Source of the DNA: Streptomyces sp. DH-12
GTDB lineage: Bacteria > Actinomycetota > Actinomycetes > Streptomycetales > Streptomycetaceae
Assembly (NCBI RefSeq): GCF_002899455.1
Contig: NZ_PPFB01000001.1
Coordinates: 4,316,001 to 4,380,000 of the forward strand
DNA length: 64,000 nucleotides
Direction of reading: 5' to 3'
A program made the translations under genes and the position numbers. This document shows positions 23,932-31,327 of this stretch, one piece after another (within the stretch, counting starts at the first letter, position 1; the number at the start of each line of letters is the position of its first letter). Below the pieces are notes generated by a model. It was not told the origin of the DNA and made no database searches. It was given only the letters and a program-made list of their open reading frames with translations.

Positions 23932-24662
23932 CCCTGATCGGCCGCCGTCGCACCCGGGGCGTCGAGACCCTGTCCCTCGACGCCCCGGAGCGCCGCAACG
24001 CCCTGTCCGCCGCCCTCGTCGGCGACCTCGCCGCCGCGCTCACCGACGCCGGGAAGGACACCGGCGTCCGCGCGGTGGTCCTCACCCACACCGGCACCAC
24101 GTTCAGCGCGGGTGCCGACCTGAAGGACCCGCCCGCGCCCTCCGCGCTGGCCGGGCTGCTCCGGCAGATCGTCGAACTGCCCAAACCCGTCGTCGCCCGC
24201 GTCACCGGGCACGTCCGCGCGGGCGGCCTGGGGCTGCTCGCCGCCTGCGACATCGCCGTCGCCTCCCGCGCGTCGACGTTCGCCTTCACCGAGGTGCGCA
24301 TCGGGGTCGCCCCGGCGGTGATCTCCCTGCCGCTGCTGCCCCGCACCGACCCGCGGGCCCTGGCCCGCTACTACCTCACGGGGGAACGCTTCGACGCGGA
24401 CGAGGCCGCCCGCATCGGCCTGCTCACCGCGGCCGGCGACGACGCCGACGAGACCCTCGCCCCGGTCCTCGACGGGCTGCGCCGGTCCGCCCCCGAGGCC
24501 CTCGCCGAGACGAAACGGCTGCTCACGGCTAGGGTGCTGGAGACCTTCGACCGGGACGCGGACACCCTGACCGCGCTCTCGGCCCGCCTCTTCGCCTCCG
24601 CGCCCGCACGCGAGGGCATGACGGCGTTCCTCGAACGACGGGATCCGGAATGGGTGGTGTGA
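23928..24662 (+). CDS. Enoyl-CoA hydratase/isomerase-family protein
   Basis: 244 aa crotonase-fold protein. The two oxyanion-hole regions are present: GTTFSAGADLKDPP and GHVRAGGLGLLAACDIAVAS, followed by FTEVRIGVAPAVISLPLLP. It likely hydrates an enoyl-CoA made by the dehydrogenase or a glutaconyl-type CoA made by the carboxylase. In atu systems AtuE does this for isohexenylglutaconyl-CoA. It overlaps the ligase gene (GTGA) and the TetR gene (GTGA), so translation is coupled on both sides. The substrate is inferred from context. Confidence 0.88.
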   Translation: MTLIGRRRTRGVETLSLDAPERRNALSAALVGDLAAALTDAGKDTGVRAVVLTHTGTTFSAGADLKDPPAPSALAGLLRQIVELPKPVVARVTGHVRAGGLGLLAACDIAVASRASTFAFTEVRIGVAPAVISLPLLPRTDPRALARYYLTGERFDADEAARIGLLTAAGDDADETLAPVLDGLRRSAPEALAETKRLLTARVLETFDRDADTLTALSARLFASAPAREGMTAFLERRDPEWVV

Positions 24663-25264
24663 GCACGGCCGACCGTGCCGGACGGTTCCCCAAGCAGGAC
24701 CGCAGCCGGGCCACCCGGCAGCGGCTGCTGGAGGCCGCCGTGGCCTGCCTCGCCGAACACGGCTGGGCGGGCTCCACGGTCTCCGTCGTCGCCGAACGCG
24801 CGGGCGTCTCCCGGGGCGCCGCCCAGCACCACTTCCCGACCCGGGAGGACCTGTTCACGGCCGCCGTGGAGTACGTCGCCGAGGAACGCTCCACGGCCCT
24901 GCGCGCCCTCTTCCCCGACGGCGCCGCCGCCCACGACCGCCGGGCGGTGGTCGCCGCCCTCGTCGGCCTCTACACCGGCCCCCTGTTCCGCGCCGCCCTG
25001 CACCTGTGGGTGGCCGCGTCCAACGAGGAGCAGCTGCGGCCGCGGGTGACCGAGCTGGAGCTGCGCGTCGGGCGCGACGCGCACCGCATCGCCGTGGAGC
25101 TCCTCGGCGCCGACGAGTCCCGCCCCGGCGTCCGGGAGACCGTCCAGGGCTTCCTCGACATGGCCCGCGGCCTGGGCCTCGCCACCCTCCTCACCGACGA
25201 CGCCGCCCGCCGCGACCGGGTGGTCGCCCAGTGGGCGGACCTGCTGGACGACGCCCTGGGCTGA
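24659..25264 (+). CDS. TetR-family regulator of the acyl-CoA operon
   Basis: 201 aa. N-terminal TetR helix-turn-helix: RSRATRQRLLEAAVACLAEH then VSVVAERAGVSRGAAQHHFP and TREDLFTAAVEYV. The C-terminal ligand domain is typical in size. I chose GTG 24659 because it overlaps the hydratase stop (GTGA) like the other genes of this operon; ATG 24650 is the alternative. As the last gene of the operon it probably represses it, using the 14-bp palindrome at 15001. An acyl-CoA intermediate is the expected ligand, by analogy with AtuR. Confidence 0.85.
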   Translation: MSTADRAGRFPKQDRSRATRQRLLEAAVACLAEHGWAGSTVSVVAERAGVSRGAAQHHFPTREDLFTAAVEYVAEERSTALRALFPDGAAAHDRRAVVAALVGLYTGPLFRAALHLWVAASNEEQLRPRVTELELRVGRDAHRIAVELLGADESRPGVRETVQGFLDMARGLGLATLLTDDAARRDRVVAQWADLLDDALG

Positions 25265-25292
25265 GGGTCCCGTCAGCGGCGTCACCTGCGGT

Positions 25293-25856
25293 GTGCGCGT
25301 GGGTGACTCCTTTCAGACGCTCGTCGACCTCGACGCCGGCGGAGCGGACGCCGCCCGGCTCGCCGGGCGGGTGGTGGACCGGCTGGTGGCCGAGGGCGTG
25401 GTCCTCGCGGAACGCACGGACCGCGTGCTCGGACAGCCCTTGGGGCATCCGCCGGGGCCGCACTGGGATCGCGCGGTGGCCGGCGACCGGGACTTCGAGC
25501 CCTCGGACGGACGCGCCGTCCACACCGTCCGTACGGGCTTCACCAGCGGTGCGGACATGCCCGGCGCCGCGATCTGTCCGCGTTGCGGCGCCCCGACGCC
25601 TCCCGAGGAGGGGACGTGGTCCCGCTTCTCCGCCGCCCTGCGGACGTGGTACGACACCGGCGCCGCGACCGTCGACCGCCCCGCATGCGCGGTCGCCGTC
25701 GCCGTCCCGGACCGGGGCTGGGACGAGGCCCCGCTCGCCTTCGGCTGCCTGGGCTTCGAGTTCTGGAACTGGCCCCCGCTCACCGACGCCTTCCGCGCCC
25801 GGGTGGCCGGGCTGCTCGACGGCCACCGCACGGTGTACCTCTGGGGCACGCTCTGA
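25293..25856 (+). CDS. Hypothetical protein with a CxxC pair
   Basis: 187 aa. I do not recognise a family. Visible features are an N-terminal helical part (DAARLAGRVVDRLVAEGVV), a single CPRCG pair that could bind metal or be redox active (a second pair is missing), and a C-terminal part rich in Trp/Phe (FGCLGFEFWNWPPL). It starts 28 bp after the TetR gene, so it may be read through from that operon. No ribosome-binding site is obvious before GTG 25293; GTG 25299 is possible. Confidence 0.6.
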   Translation: MRVGDSFQTLVDLDAGGADAARLAGRVVDRLVAEGVVLAERTDRVLGQPLGHPPGPHWDRAVAGDRDFEPSDGRAVHTVRTGFTSGADMPGAAICPRCGAPTPPEEGTWSRFSAALRTWYDTGAATVDRPACAVAVAVPDRGWDEAPLAFGCLGFEFWNWPPLTDAFRARVAGLLDGHRTVYLWGTL

Positions 25857-25866
25857 GGGCGCGCGA

Positions 25867-26025
25867 TCACGTCCGCTCACGGGCTTCGCGTACCGAGCGG
25901 AGGGCGTGGACGACGTCCTCCACCGTGACGTCGCCGCGCGCGGCGAGCGCGCGGGCCTCGGACGCCGCCTCGCTCAGCGAGAGCTCCTTGCTCCCGTCGG
26001 GTCCGCCGGTCCTCCGCCCGCTCAC
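25867..26025 (-). CDS. Small helical protein coupled to pdxH
   Basis: 52 aa. The GTG start at 26025 overlaps the pdxH stop codon (GTGA), the same coupling seen at real gene pairs across this window. The peptide is mostly helical with a charged pattern: ELSLSEAASEARALAARGDV then TVEDVVHALRSVREARERT. No domain is recognised. Because coupling and composition agree, I treat it as a real small gene. It could assist or regulate PdxH, but nothing in the sequence proves this. Confidence 0.55.
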   Translation of the reverse strand: MSGRRTGGPDGSKELSLSEAASEARALAARGDVTVEDVVHALRSVREARERT

Positions 26026-26690
26026 GGCGCGAGCCGCTCCACCCGCCAGCCCCCGCCGGGCACGGCGACGTACCGCAGGCGGTCGTGGAGGCGGTTCTCG
26101 CGGCCCTGCCAGAACTCCACCGTCTCCGGGGTCACCCGGAACCCGCCCCAGTGCGGCGGCACCGGCACCCGCTCGGGCTCCGGGTAGCGCGCCGCCAGCT
26201 CGGCGTAGGCCGCGTCGAGCTCCTCGCGGGAGGCGATCACCGTCGACTGCCCGCTGGCCCACGCGCCCAGCTGGGAGCCGTGCGGCCGGGTGCGGAAGTA
26301 CGCGGCCGTCTCGGCGCGGCCGGTGCGCCGCGCCGTGCCGGTGACGATGACCTGCCGGGCGACCGGGTGCCAGGGGAACAGCAGCGAGACGTGCGGGTTC
26401 CCGGCCAGGTCGCGGCCCTTGCGGGAGTCGTAGTTGGTGTAGAAGACGAACCCGCTCGTGTCGAAGTGCTTCAGCAGCACCGTGCGCGAGCTGGGCCGGC
26501 CCGCCGCGTCCGCGGTCGACACGATCATGGCGTTCGGCTCGAACAGCCCGCCCTCCCGCGCGGCCTGCGCGAACCAGCGCGCGAACTGCTCGACGGGGGT
26601 GGCGGCGAGGTCGGTCTCGGAGAGCCCCTCGGTCCGGTACTGCTTGCGCATCGAGGCGAGATCGAGGGGGACGGCGTCTCGGTCGGTCAC
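26022..26690 (-). CDS. pdxH: Pyridoxamine 5'-phosphate oxidase
   Basis: 222 aa FMN enzyme. Conserved segments: RKQYRTEGLSE, PNAMIVSTADAAGRPSSRTV, LLKHFDTSGFVFYTNYDSRK, LLFPWHPVARQVIVTGTARR, RPHGSQLGAWASGQS, and the C-terminal ENRLHDRLRY motif. It oxidises pyridoxamine or pyridoxine 5'-phosphate to pyridoxal 5'-phosphate. GTG 26690 has AGGA seven bases upstream; the frame is open further but lacks coding character. It is divergent from citrate synthase and is followed by the coupled small gene. Three TGGCACT repeats lie upstream. Confidence 0.93.
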   Translation of the reverse strand: MTDRDAVPLDLASMRKQYRTEGLSETDLAATPVEQFARWFAQAAREGGLFEPNAMIVSTADAAGRPSSRTVLLKHFDTSGFVFYTNYDSRKGRDLAGNPHVSLLFPWHPVARQVIVTGTARRTGRAETAAYFRTRPHGSQLGAWASGQSTVIASREELDAAYAELAARYPEPERVPVPPHWGGFRVTPETVEFWQGRENRLHDRLRYVAVPGGGWRVERLAP

Positions 26691-26770
26691 GCCGTCATCC
26701 TGCCGTATCCCCCCGGGTCCCGAGGGGCCGGTGTCCCACGTCACACACGGGCGGTGCCCAAGCTCACGGA

Positions 26771-26833
26771 TGGCACTCAGTGCCGCGAACCCTCCCCAAA
26801 ACTGGCACTCAGGGATATCGTGCTGGCACTGAT
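26771..26833. promoter_or_regulatory. Three TGGCACT repeats in the pdxH-citrate synthase intergenic region
   Basis: The 304-bp gap between pdxH and the citrate synthase gene contains TGGCACTCAG at 26771, TGGCACTCAG at 26803 and TGGCACTGAT at 26824. The first copy is part of the inverted repeat GGCACTCAGTGCC (26772-26784). Spacings of 32 and 21 bp keep them on about the same helix face. They lie 80-140 bp upstream of pdxH. They look like regulator sites; no promoter hexamers are certain. Confidence 0.5.
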
Positions 26834-26994
26834 CCGGTTGGGTGACCGCCAGCCGGGCATCACAGGGGTGACGTCCACGACCGCGAGTCCACCCGAGCCG
26901 ACCGCGGATCCCCCGGACCCACGCCGACCGCGCCACGACACATGGTCGTCCCACCCCACAACACCATCTGTCACCCACCGCAGAGGAGCCGCTG

Positions 26995-28095
26995 ATGTCC
27001 GACTTCGTACCCGGGCTCGAAGGAGTCGTCGCGTTCGAGACGGAGATCGCCGAACCGGACAAGGAGGGCGGCGCCCTGCGCTACCGGGGCGTCGACATCG
27101 AGGATCTGGTCGGGCACGTCTCCTTCGGCAACGTGTGGGGGCTGCTCGTCGACGGGGCGTTCGCCCCCGGACTGCCGCCCGCCGAGCCGTTCCCCATCCC
27201 CGTGCACTCCGGCGACATACGCGTCGACGTGCAGTCCGCGCTCGCCATGCTCGCCCCCGTGTGGGGCCTGAAACCGCTCCTCGACATCGATGCCGAGCAG
27301 GCCCGCGAGGACCTCGCCCGCGCCGCCGTCATGGCCCTGTCGTACGTCGCCCAGTCGGCGCGCGGCCAGGGGCTGCCGATGGTGCCGCAGAGCGAGATCG
27401 ACAAGGCCGAGTCGGTCGTCGAGCGCTTCATGATCCGCTGGCGCGGCGAGCCCGACCCCAAGCACGTCGCCGCCGTCGACGCGTACTGGACGTCGGCCGC
27501 CGAGCACGGCATGAACGCCTCCACGTTCACCGCCCGCGTCATCGCCTCCACCGGCGCGGACGTCGCCGCCGCCCTCTCCGGGGCCGTCGGCGCCATGTCC
27601 GGCCCGCTGCACGGCGGCGCGCCCTCGCGCGTGCTGCACATGATCGAGGAGATCGAGCGCACCGGGGACGCCGAGGCGTATGTCAAGCGGACCCTCGACA
27701 AGGGCGAGCGCCTGATGGGGTTCGGCCACCGCGTCTACCGCGCGGAGGACCCGCGCGCCCGCGTGCTGCGCCGCACCGCCCGCGAGCTGGGCGCGCCGCG
27801 CTACGAGGTCGCCGAGGCGCTGGAGAAGGCCGCCCTGGCCGAGCTGCACGCCCGCCGCCCGGACCGGGTGCTGGCCACGAACGTGGAGTTCTGGGCCGCG
27901 ATCGTGCTGGACTTCGCCGAGGTGCCGGCCCACATGTTCACGTCGATGTTCACCTGCGCCCGCACCGCGGGCTGGTCGGCGCACATCCTGGAGCAGAAGC
28001 GCACGGGCCGTCTGGTCCGCCCGTCGGCCCGCTACGTGGGCCCGGGCTCGCGCGACCCGCGCGAGATCGAGGGCTACACGTCCCTCGCCCGCTGA
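26995..28095 (+). CDS. citA: Citrate synthase-family protein (citrate synthase 2)
   Basis: 366 aa. It has the citrate synthase catalytic elements: LSGAVGAMSGPLHGGAPSRV (His of the GPLHGGA motif), MGFGHRVYRAEDPRARVL (His of GHRVY) and VEFWAAIVLDFAEVP with its Asp. The shorter length and sequence are those of the second citrate synthase of actinobacteria. It condenses oxaloacetate with acetyl-CoA; other acyl-CoAs are possible. ATG 26995 has GAGGAG upstream. It ends 10 bp before a branched hairpin region. The symbol follows S. coelicolor usage from memory. Confidence 0.88.
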   Translation: MSDFVPGLEGVVAFETEIAEPDKEGGALRYRGVDIEDLVGHVSFGNVWGLLVDGAFAPGLPPAEPFPIPVHSGDIRVDVQSALAMLAPVWGLKPLLDIDAEQAREDLARAAVMALSYVAQSARGQGLPMVPQSEIDKAESVVERFMIRWRGEPDPKHVAAVDAYWTSAAEHGMNASTFTARVIASTGADVAAALSGAVGAMSGPLHGGAPSRVLHMIEEIERTGDAEAYVKRTLDKGERLMGFGHRVYRAEDPRARVLRRTARELGAPRYEVAEALEKAALAELHARRPDRVLATNVEFWAAIVLDFAEVPAHMFTSMFTCARTAGWSAHILEQKRTGRLVRPSARYVGPGSRDPREIEGYTSLAR

Positions 28096-28105
28096 CCGGT
28101 CCGGG

Positions 28106-28225
28106 AACGCAGGCGACCCGCGAGTCTGGTTCCCCCTCGGGGGAGCCGGCCGGACGTTACCGGCGACTCGCGGGTCGGGTGACTGCGTTGGATTAGGCCG
28201 GCTGCGTGCATCTCGTGCACGCCGG
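28106..28225. terminator. Branched hairpin region between citA and a minus-strand tiny transcript
   Basis: An outer pair AACGCAG (28106-28112)/CTGCGTT (28183-28189) and an adjacent 12-bp pair GACCCGCGAGTC (28115-28126)/GACTCGCGGGTC (28165-28176) enclose two further hairpins, CCCCC/GGGGG (28132-28143) and GCCGG/CCGGC (28145-28164). This is a three-way junction. A separate bulged hairpin, CCGGC...GTGCA/TGCACGCCGG, lies at about 28198-28225. It can terminate both strands. Its complexity exceeds a simple terminator. Confidence 0.6.
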
Positions 28226-28257
28226 TCCGGCGCCGAACCGAGTACGACGACGGGCCA

Positions 28258-28296
28258 CTAGCCCGCAGCCACCTCTTCCGTCCGGTTGTCATACAT
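28258..28296 (-). CDS. Candidate 12-aa peptide gene
   Basis: ATG at 28296 opens MYDNRTEEVAAG and stops at TAG. It is preceded by GGAAAGGAGGTGG (28317-28305), one of the strongest ribosome-binding sites in the window, and a promoter upstream. The spacing from AGGAGG to ATG is 11 bases, slightly long. Another frame from ATG 28292 gives 72 codons but overlaps the hairpins and citA and lacks coding character. The peptide may be functional, may be a leader, or translation may only stabilise a small RNA. Confidence 0.35.
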   Translation of the reverse strand: MYDNRTEEVAAG

Positions 28297-28328
28297 CTGC
28301 CGAACCACCTCCTTTCCGAAGTACCGCC

Positions 28329-28358
28329 ACCCTAAGAAACCACCCGCCGCCGGATCAA
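28329..28358 (-). promoter_or_regulatory. Promoter for the minus-strand tiny transcript
   Basis: Read on the minus strand: -35 TTGATC (28358-28353), 18 bp, -10 TAGGGT (28334-28329), matching TTGACR/TAGRRT. Transcription would start near 28322 and give a leader of about 25 bases with the strong ribosome-binding site. Confidence 0.6.
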
Positions 28359-28635
28359 CCACTTTTTCGTGCCGGCCTCCCGGCGGCACCGTCCGCGCGT
28401 CCGCCGTGCGTCCCGTGCACGCCCGCGTGCGCCGCCCGGTCGGCCGCCTCCTCGTCGTGCCCCGGCCGCCGCGTGAGGTCTTTTGCCTCGTGAAGGCGTG
28501 GGTACACGGAGGCGGGCAACAATTCCCCTCGTCTTGTCGGGAACTCGATGTGCGCTGAGTCACGTTCAAGTTGAATGATTGTTGGTGAGCGAATCGTCGT
28601 GCCGTACGTGCGGACACAGCCTGCAGGGGGTTCAG

Positions 28636-30030
28636 GTGAGTGCATCCCGGCGTAGTGGGGCCACCGACGAGCTCGGGCCGGAGGGGCCCGGACCCGAGCG
28701 GGAGGGGCCGGCCGGCTCCGACCTGCTCGCGGCGCTGCTCGACGGCATGGACGCCGCGCTGTGCGCCTTCGACGCGGACGGCGTGGTGACCCACTGGAAC
28801 CGCGAGGCCGAGCGCATCCTCGGCTGGACCGCCGAGCAGGCGGTGGGCCGGGCCGGGCTCGCCGGATGGGCCGTGCGCAGCGCGGACGCCGAGGAGGTCG
28901 AGGCCCGGCTGATGTCGGCCATGGACGCGCCCGGCCGGCAGGTGAACGAGTTCGCGCTGCTGACCAAGGACGGCCGCCGCGTGCTGGTGCGCACCCAGTC
29001 CGCCGCCGTACGCGGCCCCGACGGCAGGCCCGCCGGGGTCTACTGCGCGTTCAGCGAGGTGCACGCGCAGATCGACCTGGAGCGGTCCATCGCGCTGAGC
29101 GAGGCGCTGCTGGAGGACGCGAGCTGGGGCGTCGTCCTCGTCGACGCCGACCTGCGTCCCGCCGTGGTCAACGCGCATGCCGCGCGGGCGCTCGGCGCGG
29201 GGCGCACGTCGGTGCTGGGGCGGCCGCTGGGGGAGCTGCTGGCCCAGGGCGTGGAGGAGCTGGAGAGCGCGCTCACCCACGTGCTCGCCGAGGGAGCGCC
29301 GCCCGCGCCGGCCGAGCTGTGGGTGACCGTGCGGACGCCGGAGGGCGAGCGCCGGAGGTGCTGGCGGAACGGGTTCGTGCGGCTGTCGTCGCCGCTCGCG
29401 GAGGAGCCGGTGCCGCTGGGAGTGGGCTGGCTGTTCCAGGACGTGACCGAATCGCGGCAGGGCGAGCAGGAGGCGTCGCTGCTGCGCTTCCGCGCCCAGC
29501 AGCTGCACCGGGCGGCCCGCGCGGCGGCGGAGTGCGAGGACCCGGCCGAGGCGGCGACCGTCCACCTGGACTTCGCGCTCGCCGGCTTCGCCGACCACGC
29601 CCTGATCGACCGGGTCGCCGAGGGCGGGGCCGACGCCGGCCGGGTGCGGCTGGTGCGGATCGCCGAGACCCCCTCCGGCGGTTCGGGCCCCAGTCGCCTG
29701 GACGGCAGGGCGGGGCTCCCGGCGCTCTACGCCGGCGGGCACCCGGCGCTGCAGTGCGTGGAGCGCGCCGGGTCGGTGCGGGCCGGCGCGGGCTCGCTCG
29801 AGGGGGACGCGGCACGGGAGTGGGCGCTGGCCCGCCAGTGGCCGAAGGACACGGTCCACGCCCTGTGCACGGCCCTCCGCAGCCGCGGTCGCACCCTCGG
29901 TGCCGTGACGTTTCTGCGCACGTCGAACCGCACGGCCTTCGAACGCGCCGACGCGGTGTACGCGGAGGACGTCGCGGCGCACATCGCCACGGCGCTGGAC
30001 CTGGCGTCGCTGCTGCCCGGGGAGCGGTGA
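28636..30030 (+). CDS. PAS-domain signalling protein
   Basis: 464 aa. First PAS domain at about 30-140 (LLDGMDAALCAFDADGVVTH, NREAERILGWTAEQAVGR, then GVYCAFSEVHAQ), second PAS at about 155-260, and a C-terminal GAF-like region. No kinase, phosphatase or cyclase output domain is present, so it probably signals by protein contact. GTG 28636 has GGGGG upstream; the in-frame GTG 28585 would add VSESSCRTCGHSLQ with a CxxC pair and is possible. A TTCAAGTTGAA palindrome lies at 28565-28575. The 28360-28560 interval has no other feature I can support. Confidence 0.75.
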   Translation: MSASRRSGATDELGPEGPGPEREGPAGSDLLAALLDGMDAALCAFDADGVVTHWNREAERILGWTAEQAVGRAGLAGWAVRSADAEEVEARLMSAMDAPGRQVNEFALLTKDGRRVLVRTQSAAVRGPDGRPAGVYCAFSEVHAQIDLERSIALSEALLEDASWGVVLVDADLRPAVVNAHAARALGAGRTSVLGRPLGELLAQGVEELESALTHVLAEGAPPAPAELWVTVRTPEGERRRCWRNGFVRLSSPLAEEPVPLGVGWLFQDVTESRQGEQEASLLRFRAQQLHRAARAAAECEDPAEAATVHLDFALAGFADHALIDRVAEGGADAGRVRLVRIAETPSGGSGPSRLDGRAGLPALYAGGHPALQCVERAGSVRAGAGSLEGDAAREWALARQWPKDTVHALCTALRSRGRTLGAVTFLRTSNRTAFERADAVYAEDVAAHIATALDLASLLPGER

Positions 30031-30340
30031 GGCGCGGGCCGGGCCCACCGGCAGCCGTCCGAGGCGAGGCGGTGACGCGGAGGTCCGCGAGCCGGCGGCC
30101 GTGATCGCGCCGCCAACGTACGGCAGCGACAGCTCCGTCGCGGACGTGCCCGAGGCGGTGGCTCGGGCGCAAGGGCTGCCGAGGTGACCGGGGCGCAGGG
30201 CGCGGTTCTCGAGACGCCGGGACGCGGCGACTCAGGACCGCCCCAGCCGTAGGGCGCGGACCCGTGCGTGCCCCGCGCACGCGGCCGGGGCGCCGGGACG
30301 TCGGGGTGTCCGCCCCGGTGCGGCCCGCGGCGTACCGGGC
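30031..30340. other. Intergenic, no feature seen
   Basis: 310 bp between the convergent PAS and SIS genes. It is GC-rich with short inverted repeats such as GTGCGTGCCCCGCGCACGC, which may act in termination. No credible reading frame was found. Confidence 0.5.
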
Positions 30341-31096
30341 TCAGTGCTGGTAGAAGATCCGGTCGCCGTACTCCGACATCACGTGGGCGTTCCAGTCGTG
30401 GCCGCCGTCGACGTTGCCCGAACGCAGCAGGGGCGGCTCGATGCCGCGGTCGGCGAGGGCGGCCGCGGCGGTGGCCATGACCGCCTGCAGCAGCGCCGAG
30501 GTGACGACCGTGGACGCCGGCGCGAACGGCGTGGGCACGCCCTCCCAGGTCAGCTCGGCGTCGCCGACCGTGACCCCCGAGTCCAGCACCAGGTCGCAGT
30601 GGTCCTTGAGGAACGTCCCGGAGGGATTCCGCGCCGTCGTCCGCGCCGCGTACGCCACCGACGTCACGCCGATCACCTTCACGCCCTTGGCGCGCGCCTT
30701 CACCGCCATCTCCACCGGCAGCGCGTTGCGCCCGGACAGGGAGATGATCACCAGCAGGTCGCCCTCCCGCAGCGGGGAGGAGTCCAGCACCACACCCGCC
30801 AGCCCGTCCACCCGCTCCAGTGCGGACCCCAGCGTCGCCGGCCTGACGTCGACGCCGACGGCCCCCGGCACGGTGAGCAGGTTCATCAGGGCGAGCCCGC
30901 CCGCGCGGTAGACGAGGTCCTGCGCGGCGAGCGAGGAGTGGCCCGCGCCGAAGGCGAAGAGCCGTCCGCCGTCGGCGACCGTGTCCGCGATCATCGTGCC
31001 CGCGGCCGCCATCGGCCCGTCCTCCTCGTCGCGGAGCCGCCGCAACAGCCCGATCGCGGCGTCGAGGAACTGACCGGCGGGCGTGCGGTCGCTCAT
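30341..31096 (-). CDS. SIS-domain protein (sugar isomerase-like)
   Basis: 251 aa. One SIS (sugar isomerase) domain. GRLFAFGAGHSSLAAQDLVY is the substrate-phosphate loop, and GDLLVIISLSGRNALPVEMA the second conserved Ser-containing loop. The C-terminus ends SGNVDGGHDWNAHVMSEYGD. Proteins of this group bind phosphosugars, often amino sugars, either as isomerases or sensors. A MurQ-like or phosphosugar isomerase role is possible but not proven. ATG 31096 has GAAGGGAG upstream. It is divergent from the iron regulator gene. Confidence 0.85.
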   Translation of the reverse strand: MSDRTPAGQFLDAAIGLLRRLRDEEDGPMAAAGTMIADTVADGGRLFAFGAGHSSLAAQDLVYRAGGLALMNLLTVPGAVGVDVRPATLGSALERVDGLAGVVLDSSPLREGDLLVIISLSGRNALPVEMAVKARAKGVKVIGVTSVAYAARTTARNPSGTFLKDHCDLVLDSGVTVGDAELTWEGVPTPFAPASTVVTSALLQAVMATAAAALADRGIEPPLLRSGNVDGGHDWNAHVMSEYGDRIFYQH

Positions 31097-31327
31097 GCGG
31101 CTCCCTTCGGGGCGGACCTGTCGCGGATCACCGTGCGGTCCGGACCGCTGCCGTGTCAATACGGTGCCCGGACGGCCGTTCTCCCGGTGGCCGGACCCCC
31201 GCGTTTCCGGGGCGCGGCCCGGTTGTCCGTCGTATGCGTAAGAATTGGGTATCGGGCCAGCGCACACGCCGGTGAGTCGTCCAGCCTTCCGGCAGAGCCA
31301 ATCCGCAGATCTCATCAAGGGGCAAGT

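Noticed and set aside
15882..24662. Polyketide or secondary metabolite cluster
   Set aside because: The carboxylase, CoA ligase and hydratase could suggest this, but no PKS/NRPS domain or tailoring gene occurs; catabolism fits better.
26772..26784. CIRCE or heat-shock (HrcA/HspR) element from the GGCACTCAGTGCC repeat
   Set aside because: CIRCE has TTAGCACTC-N9-GAGTGCTAA arms and lies before groE or dnaK; spacing and context differ.
28106..28189. tRNA-like cloverleaf
   Set aside because: Stem lengths, missing anticodon arm and lack of a GTTC-type loop do not match tRNA; it is kept as a structured terminator.
28074..28292. 72-codon minus-strand frame MTTGRKRWLRASG...
   Set aside because: It runs through the hairpins and the citA end and its start is 15 bases from the SD; the 12-codon frame fits the signals better.
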